Source: Muricea muricata (lineage: Eukaryota > Cnidaria > Anthozoa > Malacalcyonacea > Plexauridae). From it: DNA of 64,000 nt. Location of the stretch: positions 7,975,300 through 8,039,299 of the forward strand of contig OY979730.1 in assembly GCA_963855995.1 (NCBI GenBank), given 5' to 3'. The notes below the pieces were generated by a model. It was not told where the DNA came from. It did no database searches and saw only the letters and a program-made list of their open reading frames with translations. The position numbers were made by a program, and so were the translations under genes. Positions 22,461 to 34,445 of this stretch are shown here, in pieces; positions within the stretch are counted from its first letter, which is position 1; each line of letters opens with the position of its first letter.

Positions 22461-23789
22461 ATTCAGACTTGCAATTCAAATGAAAGGCAGCTCATTGGTC
22501 ATGTAAACACTCGTTAAATCATGGTTCTCGCTTGCCTTTAGCTTGGAATCATCTTTGAATTTGAACTGAAAGTCTGAATTTGCATGTTTCTTGTATAGAG
22601 TGCAGTGTATCAGAACAGAAGAGGTTTTGAAGAAAAAGAAAGAAAGAATAAAAGTAAGTTAAAATTTGTAAAGAATAATGAAGAAACTATTGGTACAGCA
22701 CTTGATACATGGTGATAATCATCATTATAAACTCTCTATTAATCCGGGGGGGGGTATAATAGAGAATTTGCAATGATAGTAAGTATATTGTAATATTTGG
22801 GTTTTTACCACTAAATCCTCTTGAAAGTTCTTTTTGGCTGTGGCTTCTCTCATCACAGTTGTCTGTGCTTGTCTTGCAAAATCTCTGGAATATCTATAAC
22901 GTGAAGGTCAATATTTAAGATCAGAAAAATAGAAACCGTAAAATAGAAAGAAATTTAAATCGTGGCGAATACTTTTTACGGTCTTGCTGGCATGACAAAA
23001 AGGGAGTATAGATTTATAAGATCATGTTGATTTATCCTTTATCTGAACTATATTTAACTTAGATTTTAAAATAGATTTCACCCTGGTAAGCAGACCGAAT
23101 GGGTTTTCAAACAAGATAACATTTAATGACTAAAACGTGCACAGAATAGTTAGAGAATGCTTACATGTCGAATAAAAATCCAATACTTTTAATGTCCAAC
23201 TACACAATAGCGATTTTCGTTGCATTTCTAGACTGGAGAAGAAGACGACGCCATTTTGATTTTGATTTCTCCCGACAACGGCAGATTTGTCTTCGCAATT
23301 TTTTTCCATTTCTTCGTCGTTTTAGCTCCAATTTGCTCGTTGTGTTTCTTTCGTACCTTCCTCGCCATTTCCGTACAATCAATGGACATTTATACTCAAG
23401 ATTAAGACTGTATTGAGACTTTCAAAATGTTCGTCAGGAGACATAAAAATCGAAGCTTCTTCTTCGGGTTGCAGAAGCAAATGACGTCAGACGACCTTTG
23501 TCCGCCAGCAAATACCCGTATGTATAACATTCAATGATCTTTTTAGGAAGCTGAAAATCAGTTTTTATTGCGCGAACGAAATGTTTTTGCCATTATTTCT
23601 TACTCAGGTCTTTGTTCTACTACTTTACTTCCAGTTTAGTTAGGTAACTTGCCAAAAGAAACGCCTGTAAGGGACAATTTTGCATTTTTTTTTTATTTCG
23701 ATGCTGATGAAGAAGAGAAGACTCGTTAGAGCTTTCATTGGCAAATATCTTTCCCTCCGTGGCCGAGAGGTAAAGACAACTGTCTTGAC

Positions 23790-23880
23790 TTCGATTTTGG
23801 GTGGATCGAGGACCGGTCCAGTTCAACTGAGTTTGGTAAGAATTTAATTCTGATCGGTGCTCGATCCACCCAAAACTGAA
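23790..23880. repeat. Inverted repeat with GGGTGGATCGAG arms
   Basis: TTCGATTTTGGGTGGATCGA pairs with its complement near 23862, enclosing GGACCGGTCC and about 40 bases of loop. Mirror copy at about 26845-26935. Confidence 0.7.
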
Positions 23881-24027
23881 TTCAAAGCTGGGCGTGGAGT
23901 GCAGGAAAACACTAGGCAGTACCGCGAGGCCAAGGAGGCAAACGTTATTTTCCTAGTGTTGTTAACTAATATTTAAGCAAATTTCATTAACTTGACTGTT
24001 GGGGACAGACCTGTAGGGTTGGTGCAT

Positions 24028-24106
24028 TGAAGACTTCTCGTCGTTATTTCCCTTCGTTCAAGAAGACAAGTTGTCTTCATCGAGAAATAACGACGAAAAG
24101 ACTTCA
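24028..24106. repeat. Near-perfect hairpin with AAATAACGACGA stem
   Basis: TGAAGACTTCTCGTCGTTAT pairs with the complement ending ACTTCA; the apex is itself AAGACAAGTTGTCTT. It lies about 1 kb from the palindrome centre and is conserved in the right arm at about 26625-26702. Confidence 0.75.
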
Positions 24107-24117
24107 AGACACCACTA

Positions 24118-24176
24118 AACCACTACACTTTAAAGCTACAGTGTAGTGGTTTAGCTAGCTAAACCACTACACTGTG
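24118..24176. repeat. Palindromic cluster differing between the arms
   Basis: AACCACTACAC and GTGTAGTGGTT alternate around TAGCTAGCTA. In the right arm (about 26556-26614) one GTGTAGTGGTT copy is missing and the TAGC core is longer (TAGCTAGCTAGC). Confidence 0.7.
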
Positions 24177-24590
24177 CCAATAATATATGGCTGACTTCTT
24201 CCTAACGCTTACGGTACGACCATGGATGCGCAAAGATGCGCAAACACATTAAAGCCTTGAAAGCAAGTGTTTTCTTTTAGGAAAGAATCAAGGACGACAA
24301 CGCTTACTAAATCAAAGCCGTCTAGTCATGTTTTAAGTATTTCAGCTATGTTTAACGATCTTTTACCAGATCTTTGCAAGAGGAAAAGTAAAATTTTGCA
24401 TCATTATTATTAACTTTCCGTCAGTCGTTTCTTTCTTGATCGAGCATTATATGCCATTGTGTTCAGTGTCCTTGATATAGGAGCCATATACTTATGGCCT
24501 TGGGTTTAATTCCCAAACACTGAATGGCAGTGTTTTGCTCTTCCAATGAGATAACAAGATGGCACTGTAGAACGCGTGGTTTTATATAAG

Positions 24591-25010
24591 CTACGAGCGT
24601 CAAGATATCCTTGATAGGTAACTATTGATCCTACAATGGACACTTATGTTCACTGCCAATAGGAACGTTTCCAACTCACAGCTTGTACATAATGGATTTT
24701 ATAGGTTGTGTCACAAGGAAACTGCAGTTCGGTCGTAAAATCAACTTGTTTTCAAGGTTGCCGGGTTTTAAACATTACTGACACTGTTAATGTTGTAGCT
24801 CGGAATTGTAAAACAACGGCGGCAATGCAGTTTTCTTGTGCCATAACCTGTAAAATGGGTGGTTTTATCATTTATATAAGCTACGACCGCCAAGCTTTAT
24901 CCTTGATAGGAAACAATTGATCCCACCAACGACATTTGTATTCTCTACCGATAGGAACGTTTGAGACTTACAGCTTGTACATAACGCATTTTATCGGTGA
25001 GTCGTAAAAC
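24591..25010. repeat. 290 bp direct repeats near the palindrome centre
   Basis: CTACGAGCGTCAAG at 24591 and CTACGACCGCCAAG at 24881 begin two diverged direct copies that share CCTTGATAGG, ATAGGAACGTTT and CAGCTTGTACATAA. The same family supplies the spacer. The mirrored pair is at about 25722-26141. Confidence 0.75.
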
Positions 25011-25078
25011 CAACCTGTTACTGCTCAGCAAATTACCAGTTCCCTCGATCAACGATAGTCGATGAAGCTTGGCGCTCG

Positions 25079-25653
25079 TAGGTTGTGTAAAACCAAGCAT
25101 TTTACAGGTTATAGCCAGGTTAGCAGTATCTGCAATGTTTCAAAGCAACCACGAATAGAAACTGACAGCCAACGTTCTGAGTTAAGGTTTGTAGAATATA
25201 CTACATGATTAGTTACAGCATGACCAGGCATATAGTAAATAACGCATTGCCATCTTGTTCCAAAGTTATCTTATTACTTGAAAGAGCTGAAGACTGCCAT
25301 GCAGTGTTTGGGAATCAAACCCAAGGCCATAAATATATGACTCCTATATCAAGGACACTGAACACAATGACATATAAAGCTCGATCAAGAAAGAAACGAC
25401 CGACGGAAAGTCAATAGTATATGCAAACTTCGACTTTCCTTCTTGCAAAGGCCTGGTCATAAAAGATCGTTAAACATAGCTGAGCAACTTAAAACATGCC
25501 TACACAGTTTTGATTTAATAAGCGTTATCGTCTTTGACTCTTTCCCGAAAGAAGACATATTCTTTACAGGCTGTACAGTGTTTGCGCATCTATGCTTCAT
25601 GCCTTCTTGAAAAGACCTCGCCATAAAAGATCGTTTAACTTAGCTGAACAACT
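25079..25653. repeat. Palindrome spacer made of a diverged copy of the arm tip
   Basis: Arm homology stops at 25078 on the left and resumes at 25654. The 575 bp between is not unique. Bases about 25075-25610 resemble 25850-26510 of the right arm in the same orientation but much more diverged; both share the stretch reading GTGTTTGGGAAT and the run CAAGAAAGAAACGAC. The motif AAAAGATCGTT with its flanks occurs twice inside the spacer (about 25458 and 25626). The spacer therefore looks like an older tandem copy of the arm tip, with the inversion breakpoint falling inside a local repeat cluster. Confidence 0.8.
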
Positions 25654-28600
25654 CGAGCGCCAAGCTTCATCGACTATCGTTGATCGAGGGAAATGGTAGT
25701 TTGCTGAGCAGTAACAGGTTGGTTTTACGACTCACCGATAAAATGCGTTATGTACAAGCTGTAAGTCTCAAACGTTCCTATCGGTAGAGAATACAAATGT
25801 CGTTGGTGGGATCAATTGTTTCCTATCAAGGATAAAGCTTGGCGGTCGTAGCTTATATAAATGATAAAACCACCCATTTTACAGGTTATGGCACAAGAAA
25901 ACTGCATTGGCGCCGTTGTTTTACAATTCCGAGCTACAACATTAACAGTGTCAGTAATGTTTAAAACCCGGCAACCTTGAAAACAAGTTGATTTTACGAC
26001 CGAACTGCAGTTTCCTTGTGACACAACCTATAAAAGCCATTATGTACAAGCTGTGAGTTGAAAACGTTCCTATTGGCAGTGAACATAAGTGCCATTGTAG
26101 GATCAATAGTTACCTATCAAGGATATCTTGACGCTCGTAGCTTATATAAAACCACGCGTTCTACAGTGCCATCTTGTTATCTCATTGGAAGAGCAAAACA
26201 CTGCCATTCAGTGTTTGGGAATTAAACCCAAGGCCATAAGTATATGGCTCCTATATCAAGGACACTGAACACAATGGCATATAATGCTCGATCAAGAAAG
26301 AAACGACTGACGGAAAGTTAATAATAATGATGCAAAATTTTACTTTTCCTCTTGCAAAGATCTGGTAAAAGATCGTTAAACATAGCTGAAATACTTAAAA
26401 CATGACTAGACGGCTTTGATTTAGTAAGCGTTGTCGTCCTTGATTCTTTCCTAAAAGAAAACACTTGCTTTCAAGGCTTTAATGTGTTTGCGCATCTTTG
26501 CGCATCCATGGTCGTACCGTAAGCGTTAGGAAGAAGTCAGCCATATATTATTGGCACAGTGTAGTGGTTTAGCTAGCTAGCTAGTGGTAGCTTTAAAGTG
26601 TAGTGGTTTAGTGGTGTCTTGAAGTCTTTTCGTCGTTATTTCTCGATGAAGACAACTTGTCTTCTTGAACGAAGGGAAATAACGACGAGAAGTCTTCAAT
26701 GCACCAACCCTTCAGGTCTGTCCCCAACAGTCAAGTTAATGAAATTTGCTTAAATATTAGTTAACAACACTAGGAAAATAACGTTTGCCTCCTTGGCCTC
26801 GCGGTACTGCCTAGTGTTTTCCTGCACTCCACGCCCAGCTTTGAATTCAGTTTTGGGTGGATCGAGCACCGATCAGAATTAAATTCTTACCAAACTCAGT
26901 TGAACTGGACCGGTCCTCGATCCACCCAAAATCGAAGTCAAGACAGTTGTCTTTACCTCTCGGCCACGGAGGGAAAGATATTTGCCAATGAAAGCTCTAA
27001 CGAGTCTTCTCTTCTTCATCAGCATCGAAATAAAAAAAAATGCAAAATTGTCCCTTACAGGCGTTTCTTTTGGCAAGTTACCTAACTAAACTGGAAGTAA
27101 AGTAGTAGAACAAAGACCTGAGTAAGAAATAATGGCAAAAACATTTCGTTCGCGCAATAAAAACTGATTTTCAGCTTCCTAAAAAGATCATTGAATGTTA
27201 TACATACGGGTATTTGCTGGCGGACAAAGGTCGTCTGACGTCATTTGCTTCTGCAACCCGAAGAAGAAGCTTCGATTTTTATGTCTCCTGACGAACATTT
27301 TGAAAGTCTCAATACAGTCTTAATCTTGAGTATAAATGTCCATTGATTGTACGGAAATGGCGAGGAAGGTACGAAAGAAACACAACGAGCAAATTGGAGC
27401 TAAAACGACGAAGAAATGGAAAAAAATTGCGAAGACAAATCTGCCGTTGTCGGGAGAAATCAAAATCAAAATGGCGTCGTCTTCTTCTCCAGTCTAGAAA
27501 TGCAACGAAAATCGCTATTGTGTAGTTGGACATTAAAAGTATTGGATTTTTATTCGACATGTAAGCATTCTCTAACTATTCTGTGCACGTTTTAGTCATT
27601 AAATGTTATCTTGTTTGAAAACCCATTCGGTCTGCTTACCAGGGTGAAATCTATTTTAAAATCTAAGTTAAATATAGTTCAGATAAAGGATAAATCAACA
27701 TGATCTTATAAATCTATACTCTCTTTTTGTCATGCCAGCAAGACCGTAAAAAGTATTCGCCACGATTTAAATTTCTTTCTATTTTACGGTTTCTATTTTT
27801 CTAATCTTAAATATTGACCTTCACGTTATAGATATTCCAGAGATTTTGCAAGACAAGCACAGACAACTGTGATGAGAGAAGCCACAGCCAAAAAGAACTT
27901 TCAAGAGGATTTAGTGGTAAAAACCCAAATATTACAATATACTTACTATCATTGCAAATTCTCTATTATACCCCCCCCCCCGGATTAATAGAGAGTTTAT
28001 AATGATGATTATCATCATGTATCAAGTGCTGTACCAATAGTTTCTTCATTATTCTTTACAAATTTTAACTTACTTTTATTCTTTCTTTCTTTTTCTTCAA
28101 AACCTCTTCTGTTCTGATACACTGCACTCTATACAAGAAACATGCAAATTCAGACTTTCAGTTCAAATTCAAAGATGATTCCAAGCTAAAGGCAAGCGAG
28201 AACCATGATTTAACGAGTGTTTACATGACCAATGAGCTGCCTTTCATTTGAATTGCAAGTCTGAATTTCCTGATCCGTTTAATTTACCCTTTCTTTTCTC
28301 CAATCTACTTTTCCTCCTGTTCACCCTCTTCTTTCCCGGGTACTCCTTCCAGGATAGCACCCCCTTCCACTGGTTTCTTTATCCTGCTTCTCCCCTTCTT
28401 TACCCCAATCCCCCCTTATTTACTCCAATTTAATTTTCTTCCTCCTGTTTACTCTACTTCTTCGCCTAGTACCCGTCAGGGTAGTACCCCTTCCTTGACA
28501 CTACTTCAATCTTTATGCTGCCCCCCCCCCCCCCCCACTACTCTCATAATTGTAAATTATTCATATGACGTAGTTACTGGAGAATTATTCATTCAGCTTG

Positions 28601-31600
28601 GCAATTACATTATATGATAACTACAGTGAAACACATTATTAATTCATTATGAGTTCCGCCTCATCGTCAGCAGTTTAGTTAAGTACCCGTGTTCCGGTGA
28701 TTACTGATATTTTACAATTTTAATCATCCAGTCAACATTCGCAAACCGGAGTACCCGGGATAAACCCACGACTGACTAACTCCTCACATGGGTGTCACGA
28801 GTCTGAAGTAAGGATTGAACCCACGACCTCACATGTGATAGGCGTTTGCTCTGACGATTGCGCCACTTGGCTATTACTGTGCAGGATCAAACAATCCTAC
28901 ACGAGAAATTTAAATGCCGTGGCGTTGACTTGTGTTTCACTGTAATCATTTTGTAAGACAATTACTAAATAGTTTCCTGAGCAGGATAGCGTCATCCATG
29001 TACTTGGCATGTTGCCTTAGGTTCAACTTCAACATGAGTTTTCCCAAATATCCCGAAATGCCGCGCGCATGTATGACACTATCTTGAAGAGGAAACCATT
29101 TGGTATTTTATTACTCTCTTATTTTTTATCTGTCATTTGCGCAATCAATAAATATAATCCAGATTGGAGAAATTGTGGGCATTCTTGGGCGCCCGTTCTA
29201 GTTTCCTAACGTGGGCAATACTTTTTTCAATTTGTTTATTCACAAAATCCATCTAGATTTACTTCAAAAAAATTTGAGAAAAATATATAAATATATTTGT
29301 CCGCGAAAGTTAGGGAACTGGAAATGACACCAGAAATGTCTTTAAATTCCGCCATTTTGTGTTGCGCTTTTCTTGGAGTTGCATAGATACAGTTTAAGCT
29401 TACACGTACACGTTCTACACTTGCTGTACTTCTTGCTATCGGAATATCATCATGCCGGGAATTTGTCCATGAGTTTCTTCGTCGACTAACCTCTGTGACC
29501 TGTCACGCCTATTATAATTACTTAGTCCTCTCTAATGCTTGTGAACGTAGTTTTCTTTGCTTATCTTGTAAACAGTTTTCTGAACATCGTAATTTTTTTT
29601 TCAAAGAATGCCAAGTAAAAAGTGAATACAACAACCATCAACTAATGACGCAACAAGATGGGAAAGAATTCATATCGACATAAGAAGTAAATCACAAGCC
29701 GTCTCCATCAGATGTTAAGATGCAAATACTATCACAATGTACGGTTTGTTAAAGTCAATTTCAATTAACGCTTAGTGTCCTATATTCTAAAATATTTTGT
29801 AACATTAATTTTTTCCTTATTTTATGTTGGTTGACTGGACACGAGTGAGCTAGTTACCTACTGGACCGGCGTGATGTTCCGTGAAGAGAGTGCGCCAACC
29901 AGATGAAACCATAAACAGCATGATGAAACGAGAACAACCGAAGCCAAGAAGATCCAAAGATAGAGTGAAAGTAAGTTTTTTGATTTTATCTTGTCGTTTC
30001 TATTTTCTTTAGCAGTTCAGCTTTCGTTTCAATAAAAATTAACATCTCGCACTAACGTTGCTAGTGTTGGCAGTGCTGTAAAAAGCACACAGGATCTTTC
30101 ACTACATTAAACAATAAAAAAACAAAATTCGACTTTCGAGCGAATTAAAGCCTTTCGTTGGGGAGTTGGTCGTAAAGATAGAAATTTAATGCGCTGTCTG
30201 CCATCTTAGATTCATATTTGATCTCGTTGACACGTAAAATCTTAATTCCCAAACAACTTGAAGTAAGCTAGTTTTGATAGATGTTACATTTCACCTGCAA
30301 AGTAATAGTTGAAGAGATATTGGTAATAAATTTGAGAGAGCTTTTGAGAGAGATTAGTGCGAGATATTAATTTTTATTGTTCGAAAGAGCTTTAAGAATT
30401 TACACATTCCTTACGTGTTGTTTAATTCTCGAGATATTTTGATTTAAAATCATAAATTAGGGTAGCTGCAAGTTGTGTGCGTGTGAGAAATAAAGACTCC
30501 TTCACGGCTATGATTTTCTTTTGTGTTTTGTTCACGATTTACTAATGATTCTCGAGATTTTAATAAAAAAATTTCATATTAACAGCTTACACAATAATTT
30601 GGCCGGCCTAATTAATAAACTATTTTATTATACATTGCAGTTGTTTTATGCGTTGTGATTGATCAGTTGTATGCAGATAAATGCGACTATCACACAATCT
30701 GCAGATAACTCAGTTATCTGCTAGCAGATAACTGAGTTATCTGGATGTTGAGCCTACGGTGCAGATTATTACAGTATGCGGTATTCGTTGGCATCAATGG
30801 TTGGCATGGCAACAACATTTTTTCGATATTTTCTGTTTCATGTTATGGCATCTTCCTTTTTAAGCTCTTCCGAGGGCGAAATGCGTCAATTGCTCGAGGA
30901 AAAAGACTTAAAATGTATAATAAAGCAATTATCGGATTCGGTTTTTGTGATATGCAAAATTATCAATCTCTCGGTAAGAGTTATCTGACTCGCCTTCGGC
31001 TCGGCTGATAACTCTTACCTCGACATTGATAATTCCGCATATCACAAAAACCTCATCCAATAATTGTTTAATATGTTATAGTTTATAAATTACTCGTAAC
31101 TATCATCTCATGATTTAATTCTTTCTACTATTGCAAAGGGTGATGGGATGTGAAAAAAACGCACAAGAAAAGAAAAGAATGAACGATCCTGGACGACAAG
31201 ACCCACAAAACAACAATCCACAAGAATGAGAAGACACGACATTGTAATAGAAAGTAGTGGTAATGTGCAAGTTAGTAGAAAACAAGATACTTATTATTGA
31301 GGGATCAAAGAGGATTTAATAGATATTTCTCGTTAATGAAAAAGAGAAGACAGCAAATTAAGTGAAAAAAATTGGATTGAAATAACATTGATATCAAATA
31401 CATTCAACAAAATAATTAAATAGAATACCTAGGAGTTTGGCAGTCAATTTTCGAGTCAAAAAACAGGTAAAAATATGGTAAATGTCGACAATATTTTTTA
31501 AAGAAACAATACCTTAACGCCTGGAAATTTTGTCTCTAACATTTGGATTTGGATATTTCTAAAAACAAAACAAAATAACATGTAGGATTGAACGTTTTAC

Positions 31601-31976
31601 AAAAATAAGTTTCGTAATAATGCCACTAAATTATAGTTGATGCATTTGGTCACTATTTTTGGTTTGCACATGCCGTCATTTCGTGTGATTGGGCGCCATC
31701 TTGGTTGACTCTGCAGATTACTTCAGCTGTTTACAGCGAAGTACTTGTGTCAATTTACTATTTCATCGTTAGTTTTAGCGTATTATGAATGATACTTTAA
31801 AGATGTATGGCTCGATAGGATCAGATATAATGAATAGATACTTTGTGGTTGCCATGTGTTTCAAACGTCAACAAAGATGGCGTCGATTGTAAACGATCAA
31901 TTCCGTCGTTCTACCTTTAAAGAATGTGTTCTCTGGTTAAAAAGCGAGAAAATTTGACTTGTATTCCAATTCACCG

Positions 31977-32189
31977 TAGCAAAACAAATGGTGGCATGTC
32001 GATTTTACCAGAATTTAATGCGGGTATCAATCAAGAATAGCAGTGAAATGATATTTAACATAAGCTAATGGAAGTGACAAAATAACCTATCTGTCTGTTC
32101 CTCAAACGAGGTTAATTTACCTTAAGTTTTTAAACGATTTCAGACCGCAAGGCATTCTGGTAAAATCAACACCCGCCATCTTTTTGCTA
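31977..32189. mobile_element. MITE family M1, copy B (right arm)
   Basis: Mirror of 18540-18752, ending in GCCATCTTTTTGCTA. No arm-specific rearrangement seen. Confidence 0.85.
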
Positions 32190-32691
32190 CATTAAATTCC
32201 CAAGGGAATATATCATTTCTTTGTTTCTTAGCTAATTTGGTTCATACATCCATGCAAATCAGTAGGATCATTATATTTTTTTGTGCATTTTAAATTCCCA
32301 TGGGAATACGGCATGCTTTGTTTCAATGGTGATGCGTCTGTTTATGGTAATTACTGCATAATGCGAATCCTCTTTGATTATTAATATGATAAGTATCTTG
32401 GTGCTTTCAGATTTGTTTTGGTAAGCAGGAACAATGAAGTCATTGTTTGTGTACACTAAAGCAAATTACGAAGGTGGTTTGAGAGCAGCTGCGAGGTACC
32501 ATGCAAATGAAGGCGTTTCGGTTAAATAAGTGTGAGAATTACGGCATTAAAAATTGCATGTCATCTACACTTAAGGATATAAGTTGCCAAAAAAAAAACA
32601 ACTTTAGTGAATCTGTTGAGTTTCAATTGCTTTTTATTTTTGCCTAATTCTCATGCTTATTTGACCCAGCCTTGGACTTTGGTAAGTATCA

Positions 32692-32933
32692 GGGGCCGGT
32701 TGTATCAAAGGCGTTTAGCTTAAACGGTGGATAAGTCAAAAATATGAAACACGTTTCCGTGTTGTATAAACAAACCAGCTGAAGTTATTTGACCTGAGAA
32801 GAACAATTATATATAAAACTAAATATTTATTCTATTTCAACTCATAATTTCGGTTCCGTACTAGGTGTAAAACTGATTTTTAAATTTCACTTATCCACCG
32901 TTTAAGCTAAACGCCTTTGATACAACCGGCCCC
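32692..32933. mobile_element. MITE with GGGGCCGGTTGTATC ends (right arm)
   Basis: Mirror of 17796-18037, same length, both 45 bp ends intact; a few internal substitutions (for example ACACGTTTCCGTG here against ACAAGTTTCCATG on the complement of the left copy). Confidence 0.85.
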
Positions 32934-34380
32934 AGGTTTATATTTACTCCGGAACAGTTAACACAACGAAAAGCCCATGCCCATTCAGCTAAGGTTTTAC
33001 GTTTGAAAATTCAATCAAAAACTCAGTCTAAGTGGGTTTAAGTAGCTAGAGATAACGTAATTTATCTTTTTATTTTGCTTTTTTGTTTATAACGTAATTT
33101 ATTAGCTAAATGTATGGACTGCGAGGGTGTGCGCCGTGTGTAAGTTGCATGGGGTTAGGTTTATTAAAGGAATTAAAATTTTTGAAAGTATGCTTAAAAA
33201 CCAAAATCTGTCGTCACTTCTAACAAAACAGTTAAGAGTAGGTTTCAACATCAACTAAATTGATCTATACTATTAACTAAGAAAAATGCGAATTAAGTTT
33301 TATATTTTGCAAGCAAATTTTAAATAGAATTCTCACCTGTTTTTATGTACGAGCTTTTTCTGTTTACGTTTGATCTAAAATATCCAAATAAATTGCATTT
33401 AAAATGCATACTTTACCGAAATTTTAACTCTTTTAATTTTCGAAATTGGGTGGCAGTCGGGGTGGTGGTGGTGCATGCGGGTTTATCAGCTGTGAGTGAC
33501 TGTGCGATGGTGAGGAAAGTGAAGGTAACGAATGGAATGCAGGAGCTTAGAACTGAGGAAGACAGCTTAGAACTGAGGCAGGTAGGCAGTTGGTAGGATC
33601 AGCGGGGGGCACTTGACATTTTGGCTTTGGGAATCAAATTTGCATGCTAAGTACTTAAGTCACTAACGTTTGTTGTTTTAATTTGTTAGGTACGCGCGGC
33701 TGCTCTCTAGGGAAGATCAACTTAGCAATTGTATTAGCACTTGCAAAGTTGGTCTTCTCTTTGCCGGCTACCCCGGCCAGTTCTCCGAGTGCTACTTCCA
33801 CCGTGAATAAGTAGAAGTACTTGTACTACATGTATAAGTACTTCTACTTAGGTGAAAGTGGCACTTGGGGAGCTGGCCGGGGTAGGGGGATTTTTTTTAT
33901 TCAATTTCTCAATTCCCATGGGAATTGAATTTTTAATTAAAAAGGGGTCACAAGTAAATTTTGTAAACAATTTATTAAAAAAATTTGTAAAGATTACATA
34001 CAATTTGAATAACAATAAAAAGAGATTAACTACCACACATTGTACTTATTAAAATAACAACAGAAGAAAACAGAACATGGCAGAGAGAACAATAACACAA
34101 GTGAATGAACAAAGTCCTAAAAAACTTGGGTCTTTTCAACGTAAGTAAATGTTTATACTTCAAAATATATTATAACAATGAAACAACTTGAAGTGATAAA
34201 TTTTGAGAGTTTTGCAAAGGTTTACCCAGCATATAACGAGTTGTTTCACAATTACAAAGAAAAACATGTGGCTCAAAACATGCAACTGATAGAGATGACG
34301 AGAAGGCTTAACAAGTCTAAGTAGAAAGGTTTTCAAAAGTTAGTCACATTTTTATAACCATATGTAACTACCCTGTCAAC

Positions 34381-34445
34381 TCTCCCAGTGGGAAGAACCG
34401 GAGTACCCGGAGAAAACCCACGAGTTTTGGCGGAGCGTTGACCAA
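34381..34445. repeat. SINE-tail motif present only in the right arm
   Basis: Reads GAACCGGAGTACCCGGAGAA followed by an AACCCACGAG stretch between CCCAGTGGGA and GGCGGAGCG. The left arm (16310-16360) instead has a direct duplication of ACTGGGAGAGTTG. The segment is thus replaced rather than simply inserted. Confidence 0.7.

Larger units (their letters stand above)
1..25078. repeat. Giant palindrome, left arm
   Basis: This arm is matched along its length, in reverse complement, by 25654-51450. Paired positions add up to a nearly constant number that changes only at discrete indels: 51451 for the outer 3.5 kb, 51390 near 4.2-5.4 kb, 51371 to 8.28 kb, 51754 to 11.2 kb, 51779 at 12.2-13.9 kb, about 50753 to 16.2 kb, then about 50729. 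In the outermost 150 bp I count two mismatches. The arm starts at or before base 1, so its outer end is not visible. It contains no recognisable host gene, only mobile-element remnants. It could be a true inverted duplication or an assembly join of two haplotypes. Confidence 0.95.
26560..34100. repeat. Inner right arm: mirror of 16.6-24.2 kb
   Basis: Holds, in reverse order and orientation, the hairpins, purine tract, SINE, empty-site repeat, 42 bp palindrome, M1 copy B (31977-32189), GGGGCCGG MITE (32692-32933) and CATGGG-palindrome repeat of the left arm. Differences seen: longer homopolymers, a few substitutions per kilobase, and SDT versus CDM in one conceptual peptide near 30930. No additional gene. 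Confidence 0.85.
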
